A stretch of 54,016 nt of DNA from an uncultured Holophagaceae bacterium (GCA_903863195.1 CAIPAY010000131.1:1-54016), one strand, 5' to 3'; shown: positions 1 to 13,201, numbered from the stretch's first letter. Notes: generated from the sequence alone by a model not told the origin. Program-made: numbers and translations.

Positions 1-140
1 ACCAGTGGCCCCGGGATAGGAGAGGTCGTAAACCGGCCGGTGGCGGGGGTCATAACCCGTCATCCCGAAGAGCCGTGTGTGAACAGCACTTGCACGGTTC
101 TGTGAGAGGTGCCCCCAGGTAACTGGGGGTGCCTACTCGA
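1..140 (+). mobile_element. 3' end of a group II intron (domains V and VI), cut by the window edge
   Basis: Domain V is at about 69-101. GAGCCGTG (70-77) pairs with CACGGTTC (93-100) to form the lower stem, and it contains the AGC catalytic triad position. Domain VI is at 104-138. CCCCCAG (112-118) pairs with CTGGGGG (123-129) around a GTAA tetraloop, the stem continues through 108-111/130-133 and 104-106/136-138, and A135 is left bulged as the expected branch point. The CCTACTCGA end resembles many bacterial group II intron 3' ends, so the 3' boundary falls near 139-142. The intron body and any reverse transcriptase would lie before position 1. The domain V upper stem and loop are not canonical, so the class is uncertain. 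The element lies antisense to the response regulator gene it interrupts. Confidence 0.82.
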
Positions 141-866
141 GGCGTGGAGTGGCAGGGGATCTGAGGTGGACTTCAGGCGGACCTTGCTGCGCAGCCGGCT
201 GATCTGGGTCTCCAGGCGCTGCATGCCCGGCAGGTCCATGGGCAGGTGGAGGCTCTTGAGCAGGTCGATGCGCTCGACCACTTCGCCCGGCTTCAGGGCC
301 AGGGCCTGCAGGATGCGCAGCTCCGAGGCGGTGAGCGCCACCTGCTCGCCCGAGGGCAGGTTCAGCAGAGAGTGCAGGGTGTCCAGGGTGTAGACGCCCT
401 CGGTGGGACGCTCGGTGCTGGGGGGGCTCACGCGCCGGTGGAGGTTCCGCACCGCGAAGGCCAGCTCCCGCAGGTCCACAGGCTTCACGAAGTAGACGTC
501 GGCCCCGTCCTTCAGGCCCTCAAGGCGGTCTTCCAGGGAACCCCGGGCCGTGAGCATGATGATCCCCATGGGGGGGCCCCCCACGGCGCGCAGCCGCCGG
601 GCGATGGCCAGGCCATCCTCGCCGGGCAGGCCGATGTCGAGCACCACCACCGTGGGGCGATGGTCGAGCAGCACCGCGTCCAGGGCGGTGCCATCCGCCA
701 CGCCCCGGGCGTCGATGCCGAAATGCGGCAGGCCCGTCAGCAGGATGGTGCGGAGCTCCCGGTCGTCCTCACAGACCACCAGCCGGACCGGGGCCTGCGC
801 CAGGGCGGGTGGCGGCAGGGTGGCGGCAGTGGCGGAGTTCGGCCCTGCGGGGGTGGTGACGCTCAT
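60..866 (-). CDS. OmpR-type response regulator, C-terminus replaced by group II intron sequence
   Basis: Cytoplasmic two-component regulator of 268 aa, of which about 242 look native. The ATG at 866 is preceded by AAGAGGATCC, a good ribosome binding site; the longer open frame upstream is not needed. A receiver domain (VVCEDD near the start, phosphoacceptor Asp in VVLDIGLPGEDG, conserved Lys in YFVKP) is followed by an OmpR/PhoB winged helix (LTASELRILQALALKPGEVV; LETQISRLRSKV). The recognition helix is intact. After DPLPLHA the frame enters group II intron sequence and adds about 26 foreign residues, so the C-terminal wing hairpin (usually RTVRGVGY-like) is missing. The hybrid kinase gene lies just upstream on the same strand and is the likely partner. 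DNA binding may be altered or lost. Confidence 0.8.
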   Translation of the reverse strand: MSVTTPAGPNSATAATLPPPALAQAPVRLVVCEDDRELRTILLTGLPHFGIDARGVADGTALDAVLLDHRPTVVVLDIGLPGEDGLAIARRLRAVGGPPMGIIMLTARGSLEDRLEGLKDGADVYFVKPVDLRELAFAVRNLHRRVSPPSTERPTEGVYTLDTLHSLLNLPSGEQVALTASELRILQALALKPGEVVERIDLLKSLHLPMDLPGMQRLETQISRLRSKVRLKSTSDPLPLHASSRHPQLPGGTSHRTVQVLFTHGSSG

Positions 867-995
867 GGATCCTCTTGGGCTCCCGGACCCGGTCAGGGGT
901 GCGCGGTTGGTCGGGTGGCGAAACCCCGCCGAACCTTTCGGGAGCAGGGGATTCCCAACCAAGGGTCGCCTCAGGGACCGTGCGACACCATACGC

Positions 996-1006
996 TTGAT
1001 TACCTA
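996..1006. promoter_or_regulatory. AT-rich 11-nt word TTGATTACCTA
   Basis: This word lies in the gap between the sensor kinase and response regulator genes and recurs exactly at 42944-42954, upstream of the rhodanese gene. Related words are GATTACTTAGG (17390-17400) and the palindrome at 19418-19431. All lie upstream of genes in otherwise G+C-rich DNA. A regulatory role is inference. Confidence 0.25.
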
Positions 1007-1051
1007 GGCATCCGTTGTCTAGTGGGAGCCCGGCCGCTGTTCCCCAGGAGC

Positions 1052-3988
1052 TCACAGGTGCTTCCGGAGATCCTCCAGGCTGAAGGGCTTGGCCAGCAGG
1101 GTGACGTGGGGATGGGCGGCGGCCAGGTTGATGGCGGCCTGGTCGGCCCGGCCCGTGACCAGCAGCACCGGCAGGTCGGGGTGCAGGGCCCGCAGGCGCG
1201 GCAGGGTCCCGGTCCCACCCAGTCCCGGCATGTTCATGTCCAGGATGACCAGGTCCGGCGCGAAGCCGGTCTGGAGTAGGGCGAGGGCCTCCTCGCCGCA
1301 GGGGACGGAGGTGTGTGCGTGCTCCAGGGTCGTCAGGATCGTCTCGAGCGCGAGCTGGGCCATGTCATCGTCATCCACGACCAGGACGTGCAAGGCCTTG
1401 CCGGGCCTTGCGTCCAGGGCCGCGGGGCCGGGCTTGGCGACCCTGAGGGCCGGTTCGCAGGCGGGGAAGCGCATCCTCACGCGGGTGCCCTCGCCAGGCT
1501 CGCTGAACAGCTCCAGCTGCCCCCGGTGGGCCTTCACGCTGCTGTGCACCAGGGACAGGCCCAGGCCGTTGCCGCCACCCTTGGTGGTGAAGAAGGGGTC
1601 CAGGGCCTTGGTCAGTGTCTCTTTGGCCATGCCGCAGCCGGAGTCTTCCACGCAGACTTCGATCCACTGGTTGTCCACATTGCGGGTTCTCAGGGTGAGG
1701 TTGCCGTTCTCCGGCATGGCCTCCACGGCGTTGATGCAGAGGTTCATGACGGCATGGGTCAGGGCGGCCGCATCCCCCTGGATGGGCCGCAGGTCGGCGG
1801 CCAGATCCAGCTCCAGCTGAACCTTGGCCAGGGTGCTGTGGATCAGGAGGCGGACCTCCTCGCGGAGGAGCTCGTTCATGTCCACGTCCTGGGTCTCGAT
1901 CGGGCTGGTGCGGGCGAAGTTGAGCAGGGCCTTGACCATCTTCCCCCCCCGCACCGCCGCCTTCGAGATGGCGTCGAGGGCCAGGTGGGCGAGGCTGCCC
2001 TTGGGCTGGCTCTGGAGGGTGGCCGAGGCCAGGCCGAGGATGGCCGTCAGCACGTTGTTCATGTCATGGGCCACGCCACCGGCCAGCACGCCGAGGCTCT
2101 CCAGCTTCTGGGACTGGGCATCCTGCGCCTCTCGCTGGCGGGCCTGTTCTTCAGCCCGTTTGCGGTGGGTGATGTCCGTGGCCGTGCCCTGCATGCCGGT
2201 GGGCGTGCCCTCCGGGTCCAGCGTGGGCACGGCGTTGAACACCAGCGCGACCTCCTGCCCGTCCCGGGTGAGGTGCGTGGTCTCGTAGTTTCGGAAGGCG
2301 CCGCCGTCCATCCGGGCCGCATATTCCCTGGCATCCTGGGCAGCCGCGGCCGCGGACTGGAAGTCGCTGAACCTCCGCCCCAGCATGTCCGCCACCCGGT
2401 AGCCGTGGGTCATCTCCCAGGCCGGATTCAGGTAGGTGAACCGTCCCTCGGAGTCGCAGCGCCAGATCAGCTCCTGGGAGGTCTCCACCAGGGCACGGTA
2501 TTTCTCTTCGCTCACCCGGAGCGCGTCCAGCGTGCGCCGCTGCTCGGAGATGTCCAGGCAGTGCCCGATGTAGCCCAGGAAGACGCCCTGGGTGTCATAG
2601 CGGGGCGTGCCCGTGTCGATGATCCAGCGGTAGTCGCCGCTGGTGTGGCGCAGCCGGTAGTCCATGGAGAAGGATTCCTGCTGGTCGAAGGCACGGACAT
2701 AAACATCCAGGCACCGCGCGAGGTCCTCGGGATGGACCCCCTCGGCCCAGCCATTGCCCAGCTCCTGCTTCAGGGTGCGGCCCGTGAAGGCCAGCCAGGG
2801 CAGGTTGAAGTAGTTGCAGAGCTTGTCCGTGCCCGAGGTCCAGATGAGCGCTTCGCCCGTGTTGGACAGGGTGAGGTAGTTCAGCTCGGAGGCCCGGGCC
2901 TGCTCCCGGGCCTCATCGCGTTCGGCGCCCCGCACCTGAAGCGCTTCGTTGGAGAGCCGCAGATGGCGGAATTGCTCCATCAGGAAGAAGGCGAAGGCCG
3001 CCGCCAGCAGGCTTGCCAGGCCCCCGATTGCCAGGATCGTTCGGGCCACGTCGCGGCCCTGGTGGGCCAGCATCGAGGGCAGGGGTTGGGTCGCCAGGGT
3101 CCAGGTGCGGCCCCCGAAGGCAACAGTATGCTGGGCTCGCAGGGTGGCCCCGGTGGCGGCGGCCAGGGCGGACCCCCGGTCAAACAGCAGGGCCTCCGGG
3201 CTGGACCCGCGGCCGTCGTAGACCTGGAGGGCGAGGTCCGACTCAGCCTCACCCAGCAGGCCGTTCATCAGGTCGTGCATGCGGAGTGGGGCGTACACCC
3301 AGCCGACCAGGTGCTGCCGCCGGTCCTCGAGGGTCAGGGAAGGATGCTTGGCGGTGTAGACAGGCACATAGACCAGCACGCCGGGCTGGACCTCGGTGTC
3401 GGTCTCCTGCACCAGCCTCACTCGGCCGGACAGGGTGGTGCGGTCCTCATCCCGGGCCCGAGCCATGGCCTCCTGGCGCACGGGCTCCGTGAGCATGTCG
3501 TAGCCGAAGGCCCGCAGGTTGCGGTTCTTGAAGGGTTCCAGGTGGAGGATCGTGCTGTAGACCGCCTGATTCTGTTCCGGGCGCATCTGGTATTCCGGGA
3601 AACCATGGCTCCGGACCAGCGCCTGGTGGCGCTCCTTGTCGGCGGCGGGGACGAGCTTGGCAAAGCCGATCCCCTGGATGCCCGGATAGGTCTCCTCCAT
3701 CCGGAGATTGGCGACATAGGCTGCGAACTCCTTGCTGCCGACCTCTGCCTTGGCCGTGAAAAGGCCGCGGGTACCCAGCAGGGCCTGCTCGTAGTACCGG
3801 AGGCGGGCATGGATCAGGTTCTGGGTAGCCAGGCTGCGGGTCTCCAGGGTGGCGCGGAGCCTCTCCTGCCGATCATGGCGCTCCTGCGCCCAGCTTCCGA
3901 AGGTGAGCGCCAGGCCGGCCAGCAGCAAGACGAAGGGCCACGCGAAGCGCGTCAGCCCGCGAGGGGGGGGGGCAAGTGCAGGGTTCAT
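1052..3988 (-). CDS. hybrid sensor histidine kinase (CHASE-PAS-PAS-HisKA-HATPase-REC)
   Basis: Inner-membrane sensor kinase of 978 aa. A first membrane segment (about 15-34) and a second (about 315-336) enclose a periplasmic CHASE-type sensor (about 75-270, with motifs such as YPGIQGIGFAK). Two PAS domains follow (about 370-485 and 495-610). The DHp helix carries the phospho-accepting His641 (LGVLAGGVAHDMNNVLTAI). The ATPase domain shows the N box (NLCINAVEAMPENG), DSGCGM and GNGLGLSLV. A C-terminal receiver has phosphoacceptor Asp917 (LVILDMNMPG) and ends right after the conserved KPF, so its last helix is short. The gene probably drives the response regulator downstream on the same strand. 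The ligand is unknown; CHASE domains bind diverse small molecules. A run of ten C lies in codons 7-10. Confidence 0.93.
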   Translation of the reverse strand: MNPALAPPPRGLTRFAWPFVLLLAGLALTFGSWAQERHDRQERLRATLETRSLATQNLIHARLRYYEQALLGTRGLFTAKAEVGSKEFAAYVANLRMEETYPGIQGIGFAKLVPAADKERHQALVRSHGFPEYQMRPEQNQAVYSTILHLEPFKNRNLRAFGYDMLTEPVRQEAMARARDEDRTTLSGRVRLVQETDTEVQPGVLVYVPVYTAKHPSLTLEDRRQHLVGWVYAPLRMHDLMNGLLGEAESDLALQVYDGRGSSPEALLFDRGSALAAATGATLRAQHTVAFGGRTWTLATQPLPSMLAHQGRDVARTILAIGGLASLLAAAFAFFLMEQFRHLRLSNEALQVRGAERDEAREQARASELNYLTLSNTGEALIWTSGTDKLCNYFNLPWLAFTGRTLKQELGNGWAEGVHPEDLARCLDVYVRAFDQQESFSMDYRLRHTSGDYRWIIDTGTPRYDTQGVFLGYIGHCLDISEQRRTLDALRVSEEKYRALVETSQELIWRCDSEGRFTYLNPAWEMTHGYRVADMLGRRFSDFQSAAAAAQDAREYAARMDGGAFRNYETTHLTRDGQEVALVFNAVPTLDPEGTPTGMQGTATDITHRKRAEEQARQREAQDAQSQKLESLGVLAGGVAHDMNNVLTAILGLASATLQSQPKGSLAHLALDAISKAAVRGGKMVKALLNFARTSPIETQDVDMNELLREEVRLLIHSTLAKVQLELDLAADLRPIQGDAAALTHAVMNLCINAVEAMPENGNLTLRTRNVDNQWIEVCVEDSGCGMAKETLTKALDPFFTTKGGGNGLGLSLVHSSVKAHRGQLELFSEPGEGTRVRMRFPACEPALRVAKPGPAALDARPGKALHVLVVDDDDMAQLALETILTTLEHAHTSVPCGEEALALLQTGFAPDLVILDMNMPGLGGTGTLPRLRALHPDLPVLLVTGRADQAAINLAAAHPHVTLLAKPFSLEDLRKHL
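3963..3972. repeat. homopolymer G10/C10 tract in the start region of the sensor kinase gene
   Basis: Ten consecutive G on the + strand encode the PPP run six residues after the kinase start codon. Tracts of this length are prone to slippage. The present length keeps the kinase in frame. Confidence 0.9.
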
Positions 3989-4279
3989 GGCGCATTCCGT
4001 CCTGGTGCGTGAAACAACGGCAAGTCATCCCTGGTGGATGATCTGGAGTCAGTGCAGGGCTCCCTGCGGCGATCCGGTCCCATCCCCTGTGGCCGCAGCC
4101 CAGGTGATGCCGAACTAGCGCTCCCGCTGCTCCATCAGAAGGGCCTAGAACACCAGGCAGTCCGCGGGGCATCCCGAGAAATCAGTGGTGTGAAGGCATT
4201 TTATCGACATTTTTATTTCGGACTAGTGATTCTTTTTTCTTAGGAAGAACCGAAATTTTTTTCGGGTTTTGCACCCGCA
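3989..4279. other. intergenic region, partly AT-rich, upstream of the sensor kinase
   Basis: No convincing gene. The stretch 4196-4270 is far richer in A/T than the surrounding DNA and contains an imperfect inverted repeat, AACCGAAA (4248-4255) with TTTCGGGTT (4260-4268), just past the end of the neighbouring HTH gene. It could be a weak terminator, or part of the kinase promoter region. A small perfect repeat, GCAGGG/CCCTGC, lies near 4055-4068. Confidence 0.4.
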
Positions 4280-4693
4280 TCAGGCCCTGTTGGTTTTCTG
4301 CGCCAAAGCCAGAGAGACGGCAATGTTTCTCTGAAAAGAAGTGAAGAGGTCCAGGAAGTTCACCGGGCTCTTTTGCCCCGAGGAGATTTCGAGCGCCTCG
4401 GCGTCCAGGATGGCCTTGTCCCAGGCATGCAGCCGTGCCGGGGCGGCCTTCCGGAGCTCGGTGGCCACAGCCTTGACTGCCTCCGGCCCCGCCTGGGCCG
4501 CCCGGCGCTGAAAGCTCGCCGGGAGCTGTGCCACGACGGCGGCATGCGAAACCCGCACCGCGCCAGCCAGCACCAGGTGGGCAAGCTCCGGGACGCCCCG
4601 CTCCAGGACGATGGCCGCGTGCTGCCGAGACCGCGGGCCGACAGCCAGGAGCCTGGCGGTCTGCAGGTAGGTGATGCGGGGCGGGGAAGTCAT
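4280..4693 (-). CDS. small protein with ParB/phage-type helix-turn-helix region
   Basis: 137 aa, starting at ATG with only a weak ribosome binding site. The first half (AAIVLERGVPELAHLVLAG followed by AVRVSHAAVVAQLP) matches the pattern of the HTH region of ParB-like and phage DNA-binding proteins, where a phrase like 'VLERG-PEL-AV--GEVSVSAAA-VA-LP' recurs. The N-terminal nuclease-like part of ParB is absent, so this is either a small stand-alone DNA-binding protein or a remnant. The C-terminal half (about 75-137) is not recognised. It stands alone between the sensor kinase and a chaperone-like lipoprotein, next to an AT-rich patch, which fits a transferred or phage-derived gene. The function is unknown. 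Confidence 0.55.
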   Translation of the reverse strand: MTSPPRITYLQTARLLAVGPRSRQHAAIVLERGVPELAHLVLAGAVRVSHAAVVAQLPASFQRRAAQAGPEAVKAVATELRKAAPARLHAWDKAILDAEALEISSGQKSPVNFLDLFTSFQRNIAVSLALAQKTNRA

Positions 4694-4753
4694 GGGCGCA
4701 TCGCCTAGGGGATTCTCGGGGAGGGACTCGCAACCCTCCCGCAGGGGGCTGGC

Positions 4754-5353
4754 TTACTCGCCCGCGGGGCGGTAGTCGTCCACCAGGGTGACGGGCACCT
4801 TGGCCTTGATCTCTTTCTGGATGTCCAGGCTCACGGTCTGGACCCGCTGCTGCTTCCAGCCTTCGGCCACCTGGGCCTTGACGGCCTCGAAGGGGGGGAT
4901 GCCCTGGCTGCGGCCCTGGGCCTTCATCTTGTCGACCTGTTCTTTGTAGAAGGCGAGCAGCTGGGCCTCGGTGGGCACCTCCGAGGTGGACCGCTTCTTG
5001 GCCAGGACCTGGAAGTAGACGTTGGCCTGCTGCTGTTCCATCTGGCGCTTCACCGCGGGGTCCTGGTCCAGGCCGGTCAGCTTGGCGTAGGCGGTGATGG
5101 CCCGGCTCATGGCGACGCGGTTGGCGAGCTGGGCCCGCTCTTCCCGGGCGGCGGGATCGGTCAGGAAGGTCTGTGCTTCCTTGGGGTCCGCCGAGAGGGT
5201 CCGCACCACGTCCTGGAACTCCGCTTCGGTGATCTTTTCACCGCCGACGTTCGCGATGACCCGGCTGGTGTCGGGCTGGCTGGTCTTGCAGGCCAAGGCC
5301 AGGACGAGGGCCGATCCGGCGAGCAGGAGGGTGGTGGAAGTCAGCTTGGACAT
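4754..5353 (-). CDS. SurA/PrsA-like chaperone lipoprotein (N-terminal domain type)
   Basis: 199-aa predicted outer-envelope lipoprotein. The start at 5353 (MSKLTS) is preceded by GGGGAGA and gives a clean signal peptide ending in the lipobox LALA-Cys22. The mature part begins with VIANVGGEKITEAEFQDVV, a pattern typical of the N-terminal chaperone domain of SurA/PpiD/PrsA proteins, and is then mainly helical and charged. No parvulin isomerase domain is visible, so it is probably a chaperone rather than an enzyme. It is divergent from the glutaredoxin gene, with 55 bp between the starts, so the two promoters must lie close together or overlap. Confidence 0.7.
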   Translation of the reverse strand: MSKLTSTTLLLAGSALVLALACKTSQPDTSRVIANVGGEKITEAEFQDVVRTLSADPKEAQTFLTDPAAREERAQLANRVAMSRAITAYAKLTGLDQDPAVKRQMEQQQANVYFQVLAKKRSTSEVPTEAQLLAFYKEQVDKMKAQGRSQGIPPFEAVKAQVAEGWKQQRVQTVSLDIQKEIKAKVPVTLVDDYRPAGE

Positions 5354-5408
5354 GGGGTCTCCCCGAAAGGCATCAAAGGATCCAGAATGACATATTCGAG
5401 AGGATCCC

Positions 5409-5702
5409 ATGAGCCGAATTGATGACCTCGCAGGCCTGGATCTGGCGGTCTACAGCGCCACCTGGTGCCCTGATTGCCGCCGCCTGGAGTCCTGGCTGGC
5501 GGAGTATGGGGTGCCTCACACCAAGGTGGACATCGAGACCGTTCCGGGCGCCGCCGAGAAGCTGGAGGCCGAGACGGGCAAGCGGGCCATTCCGTTCGTG
5601 CTGGTGAATGGGGGGCGCTGGGTCCGCGGCTATCACAAGGAGCTGCCCCAGCGGCTGAGCGGGGATCTCCTGGTCGAGGAGCTGCTGGCGGCCGCGCTCT
5701 GA
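5409..5702 (+). CDS. glutaredoxin-like thiol oxidoreductase
   Basis: 97-aa cytoplasmic thioredoxin-fold protein. The active site is CPDC (YSATWCPDCRRLESWL), and the cis-proline loop is KRAIPFVLVNG. The C-terminal GYHKELPQRL segment takes the place of the usual glutathione-contact region (GGxDD in classical glutaredoxins), so electron donor and substrate are uncertain. The CPDC form is common in glutaredoxin-like proteins of the Mrx1/NrdH type. The start is preceded by GAGAGGATCCC. It is 108 bp upstream of mreB on the same strand and divergent from the lipoprotein gene. Confidence 0.8.
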   Translation: MSRIDDLAGLDLAVYSATWCPDCRRLESWLAEYGVPHTKVDIETVPGAAEKLEAETGKRAIPFVLVNGGRWVRGYHKELPQRLSGDLLVEELLAAAL

Positions 5703-5810
5703 CGCCGCCGCGGACACGCGCCTGATGCTTGCCGGTGCTCGCAACGATCAGCTTGCAGTGGCCCGGGGCCGCCGTTCATGGGAGACTAGAAGGCTCTCTG
5801 GGAGTCCCTT

Positions 5811-6854
5811 GTGGCCAGCCTTTATTCGACTCAGTTCTGGTCCAATTTGTTCAATTCCGACCTGGCCATTGACCTGGGCACGGCCTCGACCCTGATCCAC
5901 ACCAAGCAGGCGGGCCGCATTGTCATCTACGAGCCGTCCATCGTCGCTGTGAACACCCTGACCCACGAGGTCGAGGCCGTGGGCAACGAGGCCAAGCAGC
6001 TGCTGGGTCGGGCACCCCAGGGCGTCCGCACCATCCGGCCCATGAAGGACGGCATGATCTTCGAGGTGGACGCCGCCGAGAAGATGCTGGCCGCCTTCAT
6101 CGCCCGGGCCCGCCCCAGCCGCGGCATCGCCCGCACCCGCATCGTCGTCAGCGTGCCGCCCCGGGCGCACCAGGTGGCCCGCCGCGCGGTGAAGCAGGTC
6201 TGCTATGACGCCAAGGCCGGGGAAGTCTTCCTGGTGGACCAGACCATGGTGGCCGCCATTGGCGCAGGCCTGGCCATCAACGAGAAGCGCGGCTGCATGA
6301 TCGTGGACATCGGCGGCGGCACCACGGACGTGGCCGTCATCAGCTACAACGGCAAGGTCTTCTCGGACTCCATCCTCATCGCCGGCGACGAGATGGACGA
6401 GGCGGTGGTGAAGTACATCCGCGAGAAGTACAACGTGCTCATCTCCGAGGCCTCCGCCGAAGAGGTGAAGTGGACCCTGGGCTCCGCCTGGCCCACGGAG
6501 AGCTCCCGCACCATGGAGGTCAGCGGCCGGGACCAGTTCGAAGGCCTGCCCAAGACCCTCACGCTGAACGACGCCGAGATCCGCGAGGCCTTGGCCGAGC
6601 CCATCAACGCCATCGTGGACCTGGTCCGCAAGGCCCTGAACGAGACCCCGCCCCAGTTGGCGGCGGACCTCATCGACCGCGGCATCTGCCTGACGGGCGG
6701 CGGCTCGCTGATCCAGGGCCTGGATGAGCGGCTGCGCAAGGAGACCCACCTGCCGGTGTTCCGGGCGGAGGATCCCCAGACTGCCGTGGTGCGCGGCACG
6801 GCCCTGCTGCTGGAGAACATTCCCCTGCTCCGCCGCATCCAGATCCTCGACTAG
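5811..6854 (+). CDS. mreB: rod-shape-determining actin homologue MreB
   Basis: 347-aa bacterial actin that forms membrane-bound filaments guiding lateral-wall synthesis. Phosphate 1 motif DLAIDLGTASTLIHT, IVVSVPPRA, phosphate 2 motif CMIVDIGGGTTDVAVIS, and the adenosine motif GICLTGGGSLIQGLDE are all present. The start is GTG with GGGAG upstream; the N-terminal SLYSTQFWSNLFNSD resembles an amphipathic membrane-binding stretch. Length is normal for the family. It is the first gene of the elongasome operon, with mreC 8 bp downstream. Confidence 0.97.
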   Translation: MASLYSTQFWSNLFNSDLAIDLGTASTLIHTKQAGRIVIYEPSIVAVNTLTHEVEAVGNEAKQLLGRAPQGVRTIRPMKDGMIFEVDAAEKMLAAFIARARPSRGIARTRIVVSVPPRAHQVARRAVKQVCYDAKAGEVFLVDQTMVAAIGAGLAINEKRGCMIVDIGGGTTDVAVISYNGKVFSDSILIAGDEMDEAVVKYIREKYNVLISEASAEEVKWTLGSAWPTESSRTMEVSGRDQFEGLPKTLTLNDAEIREALAEPINAIVDLVRKALNETPPQLAADLIDRGICLTGGGSLIQGLDERLRKETHLPVFRAEDPQTAVVRGTALLLENIPLLRRIQILD

Positions 6855-6862
6855 GAGTTCGG

Positions 6863-7753
6863 ATGGCCCTCCGCGCGTCCAGGTGGAGATGGAGCCGCGC
6901 GGGATGGCAGCGCCTGGCCCTGGTGCTCCTCTGGCTGGGCCACGGCACCTGGGTCCTGATGGGACCGGCCTCCGGGCAGCGCTGGAGCCGCGCCGGCGAA
7001 GCCTTCTCCCGGCCCTCCCAGGGGCTGGCTGCCCGGTGGGCAGAGCGGCGCCTGGCGCAGCGGGACGCGGCGCTGTCGCTCGCGGAACTGCGCGCGGACC
7101 GGACCCGCCTGGCCGCCGAGCTGGAGCAGGCCCGGCTGCAGGCCGCGCGGGAAGCCCCGCGCCAGGCCGAGGCGGACGAGGCCGTGCGGCTGCTCGGGCT
7201 GAAGAAGCACATCCCCCTGGAGCTGGGTGCCGCGCGGGTGATCTTCAGCACGCGCCCTGCGGTCTTCGGCGGGCTGATCCTGGACCAGGGGCTGGACCGG
7301 GGCCTGGTCCAGGACCAGGGCGTGCTCGTGCCCGAGGGCATCGTGGGGCGGCTCTGGTCCGTCAGTGCCACCCAGTCGAAGATCCTGCCGGCGGACGCCC
7401 CCAACGCCTCGGTGGCGGTGATGCTCATGCGCAGCCGCGCCACCGGGGTTCTCCAGGGTCTGGGCTCGGGCCGGGCCCTCATCCGCTACGTCAGCAACCA
7501 GGAAGTCGTGCAGGTGGGTGAGGCGGTCCTGACCAGCGGCCTGGACCGCGTCTTTCCCCGGGGACTCCTGGTGGGCTACGTGGCCGAGGTCACCCAGGGC
7601 GACCTGGAGCTGCGGGTGATCCTCAACCTGTCGGCGCCCCTGGACCGGGTGAGCGCGGTCCTGCTGCTGCCGCCCCAGCCGCCCGTGGAGGTCCAGCCCC
7701 CCTTCCTGGCACCGGACGTGAAGCCTTCGAAGAAGCAGCGGGGGACGCCATGA
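6863..7753 (+). CDS. mreC: rod-shape-determining protein MreC
   Basis: 296-aa bitopic inner-membrane protein that links MreB to PBP2 and RodA. There is a single N-terminal membrane helix (about 15-36), then a long periplasmic coiled coil rich in Ala, Arg and Glu (about 65-110). The C-terminal beta-barrel region contains GGLILDQGLDRGLVQDQGVL, GIVGRLWSVS and a late VLTSGLDRVFPRGLLVG, the last being a recognisable MreC pattern. The tail after about residue 270 is Pro-rich and basic. GGAG precedes the start, and the stop overlaps the mreD start as ATGA, implying coupled translation. Confidence 0.94.
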   Translation: MALRASRWRWSRAGWQRLALVLLWLGHGTWVLMGPASGQRWSRAGEAFSRPSQGLAARWAERRLAQRDAALSLAELRADRTRLAAELEQARLQAAREAPRQAEADEAVRLLGLKKHIPLELGAARVIFSTRPAVFGGLILDQGLDRGLVQDQGVLVPEGIVGRLWSVSATQSKILPADAPNASVAVMLMRSRATGVLQGLGSGRALIRYVSNQEVVQVGEAVLTSGLDRVFPRGLLVGYVAEVTQGDLELRVILNLSAPLDRVSAVLLLPPQPPVEVQPPFLAPDVKPSKKQRGTP

Positions 7754-8238
7754 GGCTGCCCGCGCCCTCCTCCCTGCGGCAGCAGCTGTTCTGCGGGGTC
7801 ACCCTGGCCCTCGTCGCCCTGACGGCACCCTTCCCGGTGGTCCAGGCCCTCCTGCACGCCCTGCTGGTGCTGGCCCTGGCTCCCCGGCCCGGGGCGGCGC
7901 TGTCCGGTGCCCTGTGGGCGGTGGCGGCGGGCTGGGTGCTGGAGAGCACGCTGCACCTCTATCCGCACCTGGGCGGCACGGCCTGGGCGAACCTCACCGT
8001 GGTCCTGCTGGCGGGCTGGATGGCCGGCCGCTGGCCTCTGGAGGGCCTGCGGGGCTGGCTGGCCAGGCTGGCCGGCCTCTGCGTCCTGCATGGGCTGCTG
8101 GTGCATGGCGCCGTGCGCCTGGCGGCGGGCCCGCATCCCTGGGGCTGGGGCTGGCTGGCGTCACTCCTGACACTCCCCCTGTGGGGCTGGCTGTCCTGGC
8201 GGCTGCTGCATCCCCCCACCGGCACCGGCCGGCGCTGA
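7750..8238 (+). CDS. mreD: rod-shape-determining membrane protein MreD
   Basis: 162-aa, very hydrophobic protein with about five predicted membrane helices. MreD is poorly conserved in sequence; assignment rests on length, topology (ALWAVAAGWVLESTLHL and the following GGTAWANLTVVLLAGW segment) and position between mreC and the PBP2 gene. It is the membrane partner of MreC in the elongasome. It overlaps mreC by 4 bp and is separated from mrdA by 3 bp. Confidence 0.9.
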   Translation: MRLPAPSSLRQQLFCGVTLALVALTAPFPVVQALLHALLVLALAPRPGAALSGALWAVAAGWVLESTLHLYPHLGGTAWANLTVVLLAGWMAGRWPLEGLRGWLARLAGLCVLHGLLVHGAVRLAAGPHPWGWGWLASLLTLPLWGWLSWRLLHPPTGTGRR

Positions 8239-8241
8239 GCC

Positions 8242-13201
<4,960 letters not shown>

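Noticed and set aside
866..1055. Longer response regulator start at 1055
   Set aside because: The extra 63 residues lack domain features and a ribosome binding site, while 866 has AAGAGG and starts just before the receiver domain.
1313..4012. 899-codon + strand open frame opposite the sensor kinase
   Set aside because: The minus strand encodes CHASE, PAS, kinase and receiver motifs; the + frame shows none.
4182..4733. Alternative 183-codon frame overlapping the ParB-type HTH gene
   Set aside because: It is a shifted reading of the same DNA with Arg/Gly-rich content; the 137-residue frame carries the recognisable HTH phrase.
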